A DNA stretch of 64,000 nt from Flavobacterium psychroterrae (GCF_018380615.1 NZ_JAGYVZ010000011.1:121052-185051); one strand, 5' to 3'. Shown: positions 18,603-27,841, numbered from the stretch's first letter. Numbers and translations: made by a program. The notes: generated from the letters alone by a model not told the origin.

Positions 18603-19406
18603 ATGTCTTTAAAGTTAACTCATAATATATTCTTATATAAAACTTTTTGTTTAATTGTAATTTTATTAATTACAAATTTAAGCTATGGACAAGCCACAAC
18701 CTACGGGCAATTCTGGAATGAAATTCAATTTAGCAGAACATTAAATGAAAAATGGTCTGCTGAATTAGATCTCGGCTCATCTTACAGCAGTACTGCAACT
18801 TCTTCGGATATTTTTCAGTCCAATATTCAAAAATCGTTTAGAGGCTGGGGACATTATTATTTATCTCCCCGATGGAAACTTTCGACTTTTGTTGCTTACT
18901 ATGACAATAAAGATGTGCCGGAAATTGGTCAGTTTAAATCTCCGGAATGGAGATTTGCTTTACAGGGAATATACTATTTTCATAAAACTGGCTATACTTT
19001 AAGCACAAGAATGAGAATGGAATTGCGACATATGAGAAACGGAGAAGATGATTATGAAAATGTTCTTCGTTATCGTCAGCAAATAAAGTATATAAAACCT
19101 ATCAATAGTAAAATACTTCGGGAAGGCGTGGTTTATGCGATTGCATCAGATGAATTATATTTTAAATCGGGAACCAAAGTAACAGGTCTTAGTTTTTTTG
19201 ACCGCAATAAACTTAACGTTGGTGCAGGTTATTTATTTACAGATGATATTCAGGTGGAGTTAACTTATGCAAACGAATATTTGCCAAGAGACGAACAAAA
19301 TCAGATTGTGAATGCCGCGTCTCTCACTATTACTTTTAATAATCTTTTTAAGAATATTGAAAAAAAATTATCACATCTTCATAATAATCCAAAAGCTGAG
19401 GATTAA
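18603..19406 (+). CDS. DUF2490 outer-membrane protein
   Basis: A 267-residue predicted secreted protein of the DUF2490 family (PF10677), whose function is not known. A signal anchor or signal peptide lies within residues 1-29, ending SYGQ. The body alternates short strands typical of a small beta barrel (GQFWNEIQFSRTLNEKWSAELDLG, WRFALQGIYYF, RMELRHMRNGEDDYENVLRYRQQIKY). It follows rlmB after 46 bases on the same strand and converges with the next gene, whose stop is only 2 bases away. No terminator separates the two convergent genes. Confidence 0.75.
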   Translation: MSLKLTHNIFLYKTFCLIVILLITNLSYGQATTYGQFWNEIQFSRTLNEKWSAELDLGSSYSSTATSSDIFQSNIQKSFRGWGHYYLSPRWKLSTFVAYYDNKDVPEIGQFKSPEWRFALQGIYYFHKTGYTLSTRMRMELRHMRNGEDDYENVLRYRQQIKYIKPINSKILREGVVYAIASDELYFKSGTKVTGLSFFDRNKLNVGAGYLFTDDIQVELTYANEYLPRDEQNQIVNAASLTITFNNLFKNIEKKLSHLHNNPKAED

Positions 19407-19408
19407 AA

Positions 19409-19915
19409 TTAATTTTCCTCCTTTTTTAGAAAACATTCCAGCTGTTCCATTATAGCATCCTTATGTAATTTGAAATTATAATCGCGAACAAATTCTGTTC
19501 CTTTCATATTAATTTCGGCAACTACCGCTTCAAACTTAGAAAAAGCATCAATATCTTTTTGATCCATTAAATAAAGCACCTGCATTATCGAATCATTATT
19601 CCTGTATTGTGTATCGTAGTGTGTCAGCTTATATTCTTGCTTATTCGATAAGTGGATAATTAAATCATCGTTGATTTTTTTACCTTCTTTTTTAGAAGGA
19701 AATGGTGAAGGCTGCAAAGCCACAAAATAATGCTCTTTGTCTGTTACAATATTAATTTTTAGTGATTTTGATTTTGTGATATAAAAATCGGCTGGTTCAA
19801 AATAGTACATCATTGTACCATCTGCCTGTACCCTATTTTTAATCTCGCATTGAGCTTCTATTTTTGAAATGAAAGCGAATGATAAAACAACAATAAGTAA
19901 GTTTATTTTTCTCAT
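19409..19915 (-). CDS. secreted protein of unknown function
   Basis: I do not recognise this family. The start is placed at the ATG giving MRKINLLIVVLSFAFISKIEAQ, a good signal peptide ending near residue 22; an upstream in-frame ATG would add nine residues with no signal character. The mature part (about 145 residues) is rich in charged residues, with a single CEIKN near its start and a second cysteine near the C-terminus (QLECFLKKEEN) that could pair. A -7 box TACTTTTG lies on the minus strand at 19944-19951. It is probably periplasmic. Confidence 0.65.
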   Translation of the reverse strand: MRKINLLIVVLSFAFISKIEAQCEIKNRVQADGTMMYYFEPADFYITKSKSLKINIVTDKEHYFVALQPSPFPSKKEGKKINDDLIIHLSNKQEYKLTHYDTQYRNNDSIMQVLYLMDQKDIDAFSKFEAVVAEINMKGTEFVRDYNFKLHKDAIMEQLECFLKKEEN

Positions 19916-19980
19916 AACACATTGATTGAAATTACAACACAAACAAAAGTAGTGTTTTTAAATCAATCAATATTCCTGAG

Positions 19981-20745
19981 TTAAATTTCATCATCTGATT
20001 CTCTTTTTGTTACAGTATAATTAACTGAGAAATTTGAATTGTAATAACTTGATAAAACTTCCAATTCCTCTTCCTCGACTTCTGTATTTACAAAGTTTCC
20101 ACTTTCATCAAAATGTTTCATAAACGCATCCTGATCCGGATTGAAATCTGGTTTTTGCCATTCGTAAACAATTGGTTTTGCATATTCCGGAGTTTTGTAA
20201 AATAATGACATTCCAAATCCTGTGATGAAACCAGCTAAATGCCCTTCCCAGGAAATGGTTTTATCTACGTCTGGAAAAACATACCAAATCATTCCACCAT
20301 ATAATAAAATTACAGATAATGAGAGCGCTACTAAACGATAATATCTGGTTTGAATTCCTTTAAAAAAGATAAAACTCACTAAAACATATATTAATCCGCT
20401 GGCGCCAATATGATAATTTTCACGCCCAATGATCCAGGTTATTAACCCCGAAAACAAAATACCGAAAGCAATTACAGCAAAAGTTTGTTTTGGATAAAAA
20501 AATTGCATTGCTGCCAATAATACTAAAAGCGGAATGGAGTTATTATATAGATGGTCTAAATTTTCATGAATAAAAGGACTGAATAAAACGCCTTGCAAAC
20601 CTGAAAAGTCTCGCGGATAAATACCGTTTTGATAGAAATCAAAGTCAAAGCGAATTTGAACCCAATAAATAATCCACAAAAAAAGAACAAAAAAAACGGG
20701 AAGACCAATAACGGCATTCGAAAATTTAAAGTGGTTATCATTCAT
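19981..20745 (-). CDS. rhomboid-family intramembrane serine protease
   Basis: Rhomboids cut membrane proteins inside the bilayer. The 254-residue protein has about six hydrophobic segments. It shows the HENLDHLYNNS motif (His60, His65, Asn68/69), the catalytic serine in GASGLIY (Ser116) and the catalytic histidine in GHLAG (His169), so the dyad is intact. A hydrophilic acidic tail of about 60 residues follows the last membrane segment (EVEEEELEVLSS). It is transcribed away from rarA, and the 218-base divergent gap holds a folded repeat. The substrate is unknown. Confidence 0.88.
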   Translation of the reverse strand: MNDNHFKFSNAVIGLPVFFVLFLWIIYWVQIRFDFDFYQNGIYPRDFSGLQGVLFSPFIHENLDHLYNNSIPLLVLLAAMQFFYPKQTFAVIAFGILFSGLITWIIGRENYHIGASGLIYVLVSFIFFKGIQTRYYRLVALSLSVILLYGGMIWYVFPDVDKTISWEGHLAGFITGFGMSLFYKTPEYAKPIVYEWQKPDFNPDQDAFMKHFDESGNFVNTEVEEEELEVLSSYYNSNFSVNYTVTKRESDDEI

Positions 20746-20844
20746 TGTTTTTGAAATAAAGTTAAAAAGACAATATCAAAAAACTATCCAATTACAATTT
20801 ACTGATAATTTGTCAGCTAACCTGAATATTCATGTACACAATTA

Positions 20845-20922
20845 TAGCCCTGATAGAAGCGGTATCCTTTTTCTGGCTTTTTCAGACAGAAAAAGATATA
20901 GCGGATAGCAGGAAATAGCTCC
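20845..20922. repeat. structured 78-base intergenic element
   Basis: The element runs from TAGCCCTGATAG to GGAAATAGCTCC. An inner stem TTTTTCTG/CAGAAAAA is flanked by pairing between GCGGTATC and GATATAGC (with wobble and one mismatch) and by CCTG/CAGG and AGC/GCT further out. This nested pattern suggests a conserved RNA or a mobile palindromic repeat. From memory, closely similar sequences recur in intergenic regions of Flavobacterium genomes; no search was made. Confidence 0.6.
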
Positions 20923-20963
20923 TAATAATGGATATATAAATTGAAAAATAGTAATTTTACAAA

Positions 20964-22241
20964 ATGGAAGCACCTTTAGCCGAGCGTATTCGCCCACAGC
21001 AATTAGAAGACTACATTAGTCAAAGTCATTTGGTTGGACCAAACGGTTCGTTGACGCAACAAATTTCAAAAGGACTTATTCCTTCACTAATATTTTGGGG
21101 ACCTCCGGGAACTGGAAAAACAACTTTAGCCCAGATTATTGCTCAGGAATCTAAACGTCCGTTTTATATTTTGAGCGCAATTAATTCAGGTGTCAAAGAT
21201 ATTCGTGATGTAATTGACAAAGCCAAACAAAGCGGCGGATTGTTTACGGCTAAAAATCCTATTTTATTTATTGATGAGATCCACAGGTTTAGCAAATCGC
21301 AACAGGATTCACTTCTTGCTGCTGTTGAAAAAGGCTGGATTACACTTATTGGAGCAACTACAGAGAATCCAAGTTTTGAAGTTATTCCTGCATTATTGTC
21401 ACGTTGCCAGGTTTATATTCTAAATGCTTTTACAAAAGCAGATCTTGAAGCTTTGCTTCATCGTGCAATGAAAAAAGACAGCTTTTTAGCATCAAAAAAC
21501 ATTACACTAAAGGAAACGGAAGCTTTATTGAGACTTTCGGGCGGAGATGGGAGAAAACTATTGAATATTTTTGAACTTGTTGTAAACGCTTCGGCGGGTG
21601 ATGAAGTAATAATTACAAATGATCGTGTTTTTGAATTAGTGCAGCAAAATACTGTTTTGTATGACAAAAGTGGTGAACAGCATTATGATATTGTTTCGGC
21701 ATTTATAAAATCAATTCGTGGCAGTGATCCTAATGGTGCTGTTTATTGGCTGGCAAGAATGATTGAAGGCGGCGAAGATGTGAAATTTATCGCACGAAGA
21801 ATGCTTATTTTATCCAGTGAAGATATAGGAAATGCAAATCCTACGGCATTTATAATGGCAAATAATACGTTTCAGGCGGTAACCACTATTGGTTATCCTG
21901 AGAGCCGAATAATATTGAGCCAATGCGCCATTTATCTGGCAACTTCGCCAAAAAGTAATGCATCATATATGGCAATTGGAAACGCGCAACAATTGGTAAA
22001 ACAAACCGGCGATTTGCCTGTTCCTATTCATTTAAGAAATGCTCCAACAAAACTGATGAAAGAATTAGGTTATGGCGACGAGTATAAATATTCGCACGAT
22101 TATGCGAATAACTTTGCAGAGCAGGAATTCTTGCCTGATGCCATAAAAGAAACGGTTCTTTATAATCCGGGAAGCAATTCAAGAGAGAACAGCAACCGCG
22201 AATTTTTAAAGAACCGTTGGAAAGATAAATATGGTTATTAA
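20964..22241 (+). CDS. rarA: replication-associated recombination protein A (MgsA/WRNIP1 family)
   Basis: RarA is an AAA+ ATPase that acts at stalled replication forks, related to clamp-loader subunits and to eukaryotic WRNIP1. The 425-residue sequence begins PLAERIRPQQLEDYISQSHLVG. It has Walker A GPPGTGKTT at residues 46-54, Walker B LFIDEIHRF at about 101-109, sensor 1 IGATTENPSFEV, and the C-terminal tetramerisation and MgsA_C region ending in NREFLKNRWKDKYGY. It is full length. It converges with the next gene with only 14 bases between stops and no hairpin. Confidence 0.95.
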   Translation: MEAPLAERIRPQQLEDYISQSHLVGPNGSLTQQISKGLIPSLIFWGPPGTGKTTLAQIIAQESKRPFYILSAINSGVKDIRDVIDKAKQSGGLFTAKNPILFIDEIHRFSKSQQDSLLAAVEKGWITLIGATTENPSFEVIPALLSRCQVYILNAFTKADLEALLHRAMKKDSFLASKNITLKETEALLRLSGGDGRKLLNIFELVVNASAGDEVIITNDRVFELVQQNTVLYDKSGEQHYDIVSAFIKSIRGSDPNGAVYWLARMIEGGEDVKFIARRMLILSSEDIGNANPTAFIMANNTFQAVTTIGYPESRIILSQCAIYLATSPKSNASYMAIGNAQQLVKQTGDLPVPIHLRNAPTKLMKELGYGDEYKYSHDYANNFAEQEFLPDAIKETVLYNPGSNSRENSNREFLKNRWKDKYGY

Positions 22242-22255
22242 AACCTTATTTTATT

Positions 22256-23002
22256 TTAGAATTTTACTGAAACTTTCTCAGAAACTAATTGATCATTTTT
22301 ATAATATTCAAAAAACCATTGATTGTCTTTTGCATTTAATGATCCCTGAACACCATCTTTTATTGCAATAAAAGAATCAGGACGTGATGTTTTCAATAAC
22401 TTCATGACAACTTTTGGCGTTTTGTCAATTAACTGATATCCGTTTTCTGTAGGCTGAGCGTACAATAAATTAGGATCTTTCATGTCTGCAACCGGAGGAG
22501 CAATTGCTGTAGTTGTTACGACTTGAGCCTGAGGAGATAATTGGGCTGCAGTTGACGCTTTTGCAGTTCCTAAGGCTTTACCATTATATTTATAATGCAA
22601 CGCACTTACTGAAACAAATGCTAAATCCAGAGATTCTCTATAAGCAATTTCATAATCTTTTTCTTTGCTTTTCCCAATATCCGATGTGTAGATTACTTTA
22701 CCGTAGCAATCTTTAAATTCTATAAAAAGTTTAGTGATTAGAAAACCATTGTCTTTTTTTACGTCAACATATAAAAGATCACAACGGTCTCCAAAACCAG
22801 CAGGAAGTTCCTCATTACCATAAAAAGCCTGAAATCCGGCTTTGTTTAAATTCGCTTTTGTCATTGTAGACATTCTATACTGATTTTCTGATTTCAGGAA
22901 ATCATATTTTAATGGCACAATAACACCTTTGTAATCATTAACGGTTTGTGAAAATCCAATAACTGAAATAAGAAGCGCAACCAACAAAAATTTAATTCTC
23001 AT
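22256..23002 (-). CDS. secreted protein of unknown function, last gene of radC operon
   Basis: I do not recognise a named family. A signal peptide (MRIKFLLVALLISVIGFSQ, cleavage near residue 19) leads a 248-residue protein. It has a conserved-looking N-terminal domain (VNDYKGVIVPLKYDFLKSENQYRMSTMTKANLNKAGF...) with two cysteines (GDRCDLLYV and EFKDCYGK), an alanine/glutamine-rich linker near residues 150-175 and a C-terminal beta domain. It starts 2 bases after the yjjG stop, so it is the last gene of a four-gene operon, although its envelope location does not fit DNA repair. Linkage may be only transcriptional. Confidence 0.7.
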   Translation of the reverse strand: MRIKFLLVALLISVIGFSQTVNDYKGVIVPLKYDFLKSENQYRMSTMTKANLNKAGFQAFYGNEELPAGFGDRCDLLYVDVKKDNGFLITKLFIEFKDCYGKVIYTSDIGKSKEKDYEIAYRESLDLAFVSVSALHYKYNGKALGTAKASTAAQLSPQAQVVTTTAIAPPVADMKDPNLLYAQPTENGYQLIDKTPKVVMKLLKTSRPDSFIAIKDGVQGSLNAKDNQWFFEYYKNDQLVSEKVSVKF

Positions 23003-23004
23003 AA

Positions 23005-23691
23005 TTATAAATATTTTTTAAGTTCTAATAAATGGTTTATCTGTTTTATATTTTCCGGAGCAACTACTTTTTTATCATTAAAAAAAATAGCATCTAAACC
23101 GGCATTCAAAGCACCGTTGACATCTGCATCAAGACAATCGCCAATCATGATACTATTGTGCTTTTGAGCTTTGGCAACATTTACGGCATAATCAAAGATA
23201 ATACTATTTGGCTTTTTTACGCCAGCGAGTTCAGAATTTGTTATGGTATCAAAATAACCGGACAATAATGCGTTATTTATTTTCTTGTCCTGAACGTTTG
23301 CAAAACCATTAGTAATGATATGCAATTTGTATTTTGGTTTTAAATATTCCAAAACTTCAATTGCTCCATCAAAAAGATAATTATTATCGGTTAAGTATTC
23401 GATATAATCGTTTGCAATTTCATTTATATTTTTATCAGAAATTGCAAAATTCAATGCATCAAATGAAAATTTTAATCTGTTATAACGCAACTCTACATGT
23501 GTGATTTTATCATGTTGATATAACTTCCAGCATTCCTGATTTATAGGAGCATAATGAGTTATAAAATCCTGTATTTTAATTTCAGGAAATCTGTTTTTAA
23601 AAATTCGGTCAAAAGCCATTTCTGAGTTTTTATCAAAATCCCAAAGCGTGTGATCTAAATCAAAAAAAACGTCAGTTATTGTGGTATTCAT
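23005..23691 (-). CDS. yjjG: YjjG-family noncanonical pyrimidine nucleotidase (HAD)
   Basis: This HAD-superfamily phosphatase resembles YjjG, which hydrolyses nucleoside monophosphates including noncanonical pyrimidine ones as house cleaning. The 228-residue protein shows motif I DVFFDLDHTLWDFDKNS (nucleophile and acid/base aspartates at residues 11 and 13), an all-helical cap, motif II HIITNGF, motif III with KKPNSIIFDYA and motif IV IMIGDCLDADVNGALNAG. It lies 3 bases after radC on the same strand. Substrate specificity is inferred from family resemblance only. Confidence 0.82.
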   Translation of the reverse strand: MNTTITDVFFDLDHTLWDFDKNSEMAFDRIFKNRFPEIKIQDFITHYAPINQECWKLYQHDKITHVELRYNRLKFSFDALNFAISDKNINEIANDYIEYLTDNNYLFDGAIEVLEYLKPKYKLHIITNGFANVQDKKINNALLSGYFDTITNSELAGVKKPNSIIFDYAVNVAKAQKHNSIMIGDCLDADVNGALNAGLDAIFFNDKKVVAPENIKQINHLLELKKYL

Positions 23692-23694
23692 AAG

Positions 23695-24384
23695 TTAAAA
23701 AATTCCTTCATCTACAAAACTATAATATTTTGTTTCAGTTATAATCAAATGGTCTAAAACTTTAACATCTAAACTATCTCCTGCCACTTTTAATTTCTTT
23801 GTAATTTGTTTATCAGCATCACTTGGATCTAAATTTCCTGATGGATGATTATGGCACAAAATCAAGCTTGTAGCGCCACATTCAAAAGCTAATTTAAAAA
23901 CAAGACGGACATCGACAATTGTACCCGTAATTCCTCCTTTGCTTAGTTGAGATTTTGAAATTACCTTGTTAGAATTATTCAGAAAAAGCACCCAAAATTC
24001 TTCATGCAACAATTCACCAATAATGGGCTGCATAATATCAAAAACTATTTTGCTAGAGGTAATCATTTCCATTTTAGCTGCATCTTCTGATCTTCTGCGG
24101 CGTCCTAATTCTAAAGCTGCTACAATTGCGATCGCTTTAGCCTCTCCTATTCCTTTAAATTTGGTCAATTGTACAATAGACATTTTTCCTAAAGCATTCA
24201 AATTTTTTGCATGAAGCAAAATTCTGCTGCTAAGGGCTACAGATGTCTCATTTCGGCTTCCGGAACCAATTAAAATAGCAATTAATTCAGCATTACTCAA
24301 AGCCTCCTTGCCTTTTAGCATTAATTTTTCGCGAGGACGATCTTCTTTTGACCACTCAGAAATTGGAAAATATGTAGCATCCAT
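23695..24384 (-). CDS. radC: DNA repair protein RadC family, JAMM domain
   Basis: RadC-family proteins combine an N-terminal helix-hairpin-helix region with an MPN/JAMM fold; their biochemical role is still unclear. The 229-residue protein has the UPF0758 N-terminus (PISEWSKEDRPREKLMLKGKEALSNAELIAILIGSG), a hairpin segment FKGIGEAKAIAIVAALELGRR (about 76-96), and the metal motif HNHPSG with His178, His180 and Asp191. All ligands are present. It lies 2 bases after the GNAT gene. Confidence 0.93.
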   Translation of the reverse strand: MDATYFPISEWSKEDRPREKLMLKGKEALSNAELIAILIGSGSRNETSVALSSRILLHAKNLNALGKMSIVQLTKFKGIGEAKAIAIVAALELGRRRRSEDAAKMEMITSSKIVFDIMQPIIGELLHEEFWVLFLNNSNKVISKSQLSKGGITGTIVDVRLVFKLAFECGATSLILCHNHPSGNLDPSDADKQITKKLKVAGDSLDVKVLDHLIITETKYYSFVDEGIF

Positions 24385-24386
24385 TG

Positions 24387-24854
24387 TTATACAGCATTAA
24401 TTGTTTTGCTCATGCAAATACTATTTATCAATCCTACATAAGGTTCATAATTGTCAATAATTTCAAATCCCACTTTTTGATATAAACTTATTGCTTCAGT
24501 TTGTTTGTACAATGTTTCTAAAATCATAGATTGAAAACCTAGATTTTGTGCTTCTATTTCAAGTTCGTTTATTACTAATTGAGCCAATCCAAGACCTCGT
24601 GCTTTCGGCAAAACAAACATTCGTTTTAATTCGACCGTACTTTCATTATGTTTTTTAAAACAACCACTTGCAACTGGCTTTTCATCTAAATATATCAGAA
24701 TAACATTAGGATTAAATTCTATTAAATTATTCCCCCAATACTCTTTTTTAAGTTCCGGATAACGTTCCCATAAAAAAGTATCGAATATTTTTATTAACGA
24801 TATAAAATCCGGATTTTCACTCGTCGTTTTTACAACCTTTATTTTTGAATTCAT
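24387..24854 (-). CDS. GNAT-family N-acetyltransferase
   Basis: A 155-residue acyl-CoA-dependent acetyltransferase. The acetyl-CoA-binding motif A is visible as MFVLPKARGLGLAQLVINELEIEAQNLG (about residues 80-107; R/Q-x-x-G-x-G/A pattern RGLGLA), followed by the motif B helix region TEAISLYQKVGFEIIDNYEPY. The substrate cannot be told from sequence. It is the first gene of the tight operon GNAT-radC-yjjG-secreted protein, with 2-3 bases between each pair, so translational coupling is likely. Confidence 0.85.
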   Translation of the reverse strand: MNSKIKVVKTTSENPDFISLIKIFDTFLWERYPELKKEYWGNNLIEFNPNVILIYLDEKPVASGCFKKHNESTVELKRMFVLPKARGLGLAQLVINELEIEAQNLGFQSMILETLYKQTEAISLYQKVGFEIIDNYEPYVGLINSICMSKTINAV

Positions 24855-24981
24855 TTTGCTCTATCTAAAAGGCTAATATATTTAAAAATAAGAAAAATCA
24901 CTCATTTAGTTGTTACTATTTTATAATTAATTAATTTTAAAAAGCGAAATGACTATTAACCAAACTTATACCTTTATCAGA

Positions 24982-25632
24982 ATGAAATGTATCCATAAAA
25001 TAGCAATCTTCTTTTTACTTATTTCTTGCAATCAAAAAGATAAAGACAAGATTTTTACTGAAAACACTGCTTTAAAAACAAACAGTTTTGCAGAAAAGCT
25101 TTCAAATGCTGCCATTTCTATAATTGATCCTTCTATAGATTATGATCCGGCTTATTTTTCTATCGAATATCCAAACGGAGATGTTCCAAAAAATAAAGGT
25201 GTTTGCACAGATGTAATTATCCGATCTTATCGAAAATTAGGCATTGATTTACAAAAGGAAGTTCATGAAGATATGATTGCAAATTTTTCACAATATCCAA
25301 ATTTTGAAAAGTGGGGAATGACAAAAACTGATACAAATATCGATCATAGAAGAGTGCCAAATCTTGAGGTTTTTCTTGAAAGAAAAGGAGAAAAATTAAA
25401 AGTAACCCAAAACCCGAATGATTACAAAACAGGAGAAATCGTGACATGGATGATTAACAATAAACTTCCACACATTGGGATTGTTACAAACAAAAAATCC
25501 TCTGACGGAAAACGAAATGTAATTGTACACAACGTTGGCAACGGACAAGTTTTACAAGATTGTTTATTCGAATATAAAATTACCGGACATTATAGATATT
25601 GGAATAACAACAAAATAAATTCCAAATTTTAA
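24982..25632 (+). CDS. DUF1287 lipoprotein, NlpC/P60-like fold candidate
   Basis: The start chosen (MKCIHKIAIFFLLISC) gives a lipoprotein signal with the cysteine at residue 16; the frame also opens at 24949 with 11 more residues that would spoil the signal. The mature domain matches DUF1287 (PF06940): CTDVIIRSYRKLGIDLQKEVHEDM, then NIDHRRVPNLEVFLERKG, then GEIVTWMINNKLPHIGIVTN, then VIVHNVGNGQVLQD and GHYRYW. The cysteine and the histidine of PHIGIV fit a cysteine-hydrolase arrangement (inference). It is probably a membrane-anchored periplasmic protein acting on cell-wall or lipid amide bonds, but no activity is established here. Confidence 0.8.
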   Translation: MKCIHKIAIFFLLISCNQKDKDKIFTENTALKTNSFAEKLSNAAISIIDPSIDYDPAYFSIEYPNGDVPKNKGVCTDVIIRSYRKLGIDLQKEVHEDMIANFSQYPNFEKWGMTKTDTNIDHRRVPNLEVFLERKGEKLKVTQNPNDYKTGEIVTWMINNKLPHIGIVTNKKSSDGKRNVIVHNVGNGQVLQDCLFEYKITGHYRYWNNNKINSKF

Positions 25633-25677
25633 AAACTCAAATTCCAATTGAAACTTTAAGATTTAAATTAAAAAAAA

Positions 25678-25703
25678 TGCCAATTACAAAACTGCAATTG
25701 GCA
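25678..25703 (-). terminator. terminator after mpl
   Basis: TGCCAATT and AATTGGCA form an 8-base-pair stem with a 10-base loop, followed on the minus strand by seven T. It lies 31 bases past the mpl stop. Confidence 0.8.
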
Positions 25704-25733
25704 CATTATCTCATCATCAAATTATCTAATTGA

Positions 25734-27089
25734 CTAATTAATCAAACCTTTTACTTCATCAAAGTTTAAGCCTCCGTAATTCCCTGAACTCATCAATAAC
25801 AAAGCAGAATTATCAAGATTCAAATTGAATAAATATTCTTTAAATTCCGTTGGATTGGTGTAAATGATTAAGTCTTTACGATTAAAAGCCGTAGCTATTT
25901 GCTCGTAAGTAACTTCTTCCAATTGTTTGATTTTTACAGCATCCGGCGAATAAAATACTACGGCAACATCTGCATATTCGAGCGCTCCTTCGTATTCTTT
26001 CAGGAATTCGGCATTTAAACTGCTATAAGTGTGTAATTCTAAACAAGCCACTAAAGTTCTGTTCGGGTATTGCTCTTTGACCGCTTTTGTAGTTGCAGCA
26101 ACTTTACTTGGCGAATGTGCAAAATCTTTGTAGGCAACTTTACCTTTTCCTTCAGCAATTTTTTCTAATCGTTTAGATGCGCCTTTAAAACTTGCGATTG
26201 CTTCGTAGAAATCAGCTTCATCAACGCCCATGTTTTGGCAAATCCATTTTGCTCCCGCCAAATTATTTAAATTGTGTGCACCAAAAACTTCGATTGGCAT
26301 ATCACCTTCCGGAGTTTCTAATAAAGTTACTCCATCGCTTACGCTATATTTAGGAGTAGAATATGCCAGTTTACGAATTGGGTTTGTAGCGGCTTCAGCA
26401 ACACGTTTTACTTCTGCATCATCTTCGTTATAAACCAGGATTCCGCCATTTGTAATTTTAGCAATGAAAATTTCAAATTGCTCAACATAATTTTCATATG
26501 TTGGAAACACATTGATATGATCCCAGGCAATTCCTGAAATTAAAGCAATATTAGGCTGATATAAATGAAATTTCGGTCGTCTGTCTATCGGGGAAGATAA
26601 ATATTCATCACCTTCAAGAACCATAAAATCATTCTCTTCGGTAAGATGCACCATTGTATCAAAACCTTCTAATTGCGCGCCAACCATATAATCAACTTCA
26701 ATATTATGATAATGCATAACGTGCAAAATCATCGAAGTGATGGTTGTTTTTCCGTGAGAACCTCCAATTACAACTCGCGTTTTGTTTTTAGATTGTTCGT
26801 ATAAAAATTCCGGATACGAATAAATGGTAAGTCCTAATTCCTGCGCTTTCAGCAATTCAGGATTATCAGCTTTTGCATGCATTCCTAAAATTATGGCATC
26901 AATATCAGCAGTGATCTTTTCAGGAAACCAACCTAATTCAGCCGGTAAAATTCCTTTTTTTTCTAATCTTGATTTTGATGGTTCAAAAATAGCATCATCA
27001 CTACCCGTTACCTGACATCCTTTGTTATGTAATGCTAATGCTAAATTGTGCATCGCACTTCCGCCTATGGCGATGAAATGTGTTTTCAT
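25734..27089 (-). CDS. mpl: UDP-N-acetylmuramate:L-Ala-gamma-D-Glu-meso-DAP ligase
   Basis: Mpl is a Mur-ligase that reattaches the recycled tripeptide from peptidoglycan turnover to UDP-MurNAc in the cytosol. The 451-residue sequence starts with a Rossmann-like domain (HFIAIGGSAMHNLALALHNKGCQVTGSDD), has the ATP loop GGSHGKTTITS at residues 109-119, the central ENDFMVLEGDEYLSS, and a C-terminal domain with KDFAHSPSKVAATTKAVKEQYPNRTLVACLELHTYSSL. The domain order and the Mpl-type AHSPSK motif separate it from MurC, which it otherwise resembles. Presence of Mpl implies peptidoglycan recycling. Confidence 0.88.
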   Translation of the reverse strand: MKTHFIAIGGSAMHNLALALHNKGCQVTGSDDAIFEPSKSRLEKKGILPAELGWFPEKITADIDAIILGMHAKADNPELLKAQELGLTIYSYPEFLYEQSKNKTRVVIGGSHGKTTITSMILHVMHYHNIEVDYMVGAQLEGFDTMVHLTEENDFMVLEGDEYLSSPIDRRPKFHLYQPNIALISGIAWDHINVFPTYENYVEQFEIFIAKITNGGILVYNEDDAEVKRVAEAATNPIRKLAYSTPKYSVSDGVTLLETPEGDMPIEVFGAHNLNNLAGAKWICQNMGVDEADFYEAIASFKGASKRLEKIAEGKGKVAYKDFAHSPSKVAATTKAVKEQYPNRTLVACLELHTYSSLNAEFLKEYEGALEYADVAVVFYSPDAVKIKQLEEVTYEQIATAFNRKDLIIYTNPTEFKEYLFNLNLDNSALLLMSSGNYGGLNFDEVKGLIN

Positions 27090-27154
27090 TTAAAATTCCA
27101 ATTTTTAAGTTCCAAATTCCAATTTTTGCAGGAATTCAATTTTGAAGCCATTTA

Positions 27155-27841
27155 TTAAGCTTCAAACTTTCTTTTCAATTCTTGTGCCTTTTTTGGCTCT
27201 TTTAATTTGTTCAAATATAAATTATATAATTTTTGAAATGTGATTTTTGATTTGCCAATTTCGTTTGCTTTCAAATAATTTTTTTCTGCCAATGCATATC
27301 TTTTAAAATATTCATCAATTCTCCCTTTCGACAAATAACCATCAACGGGTGAAAATTGTGCTAATTCATTTGAATATGAAAGTGCTTTGGACTCACTCCC
27401 GCCTAAAATTCCGGGTAATAATAAATACAATTCTATCAAAGCCCATCTCGCCTGGATGTGTTTTGGATTTAAAGCAATCGTTTTTTCAAATGCTTGTTTC
27501 ATATCATCAACCATTCCAAAAGCTTTAAACTTATTAACCTCCATGGCTCTCATTCCCAAACAACCGCCATATTTATAAAAATATTCAGCTTCGGTAGGTT
27601 TTAATTCTTTTAACTTTTTGAAATATTCAGCTCCTTTTACCCATGATTTATGTATGGCGGCAATTTCTCCCAAGTATTCAATTGTTTTTATATCAGAAGG
27701 CTTTGTTTTTAAAACATTTTCAAAAACAACTTTAGCTTCATCATACTTTTTTGCATGAAATAATTTTTCGCCTTTTTCAAAATTCGATTGTGACCAAATA
27801 CAAATTGGAACAAATAAAAACAGAAACAGCAGCTTTTTCAT
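27155..27841 (-). CDS. secreted tetratricopeptide-repeat protein
   Basis: A 228-residue protein with a signal peptide (MKKLLFLFLFVPICIWSQ) and helical repeats. One TPR-like unit is clear at about residues 22-55 (GEKLFHAKKYDEAKVVFENVLKTKPSDIKTIEYLGEIA), with others near 110-140 (AFEKTIALNPKHIQARWALIELYLLLPG) and 155-190. TPR proteins mediate protein contacts, and no enzymatic motif is seen. The gene starts 65 bases downstream of mpl on the same strand without an evident terminator, so it may be co-transcribed, although its product is predicted to be periplasmic. Confidence 0.75.
   Translation of the reverse strand: MKKLLFLFLFVPICIWSQSNFEKGEKLFHAKKYDEAKVVFENVLKTKPSDIKTIEYLGEIAAIHKSWVKGAEYFKKLKELKPTEAEYFYKYGGCLGMRAMEVNKFKAFGMVDDMKQAFEKTIALNPKHIQARWALIELYLLLPGILGGSESKALSYSNELAQFSPVDGYLSKGRIDEYFKRYALAEKNYLKANEIGKSKITFQKLYNLYLNKLKEPKKAQELKRKFEA

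Noticed and set aside
20746..20963. tRNA or small RNA gene of known type in the rhomboid-rarA gap
   Set aside because: There is no anticodon/T-loop/acceptor arrangement; only the repeat-like fold was seen.
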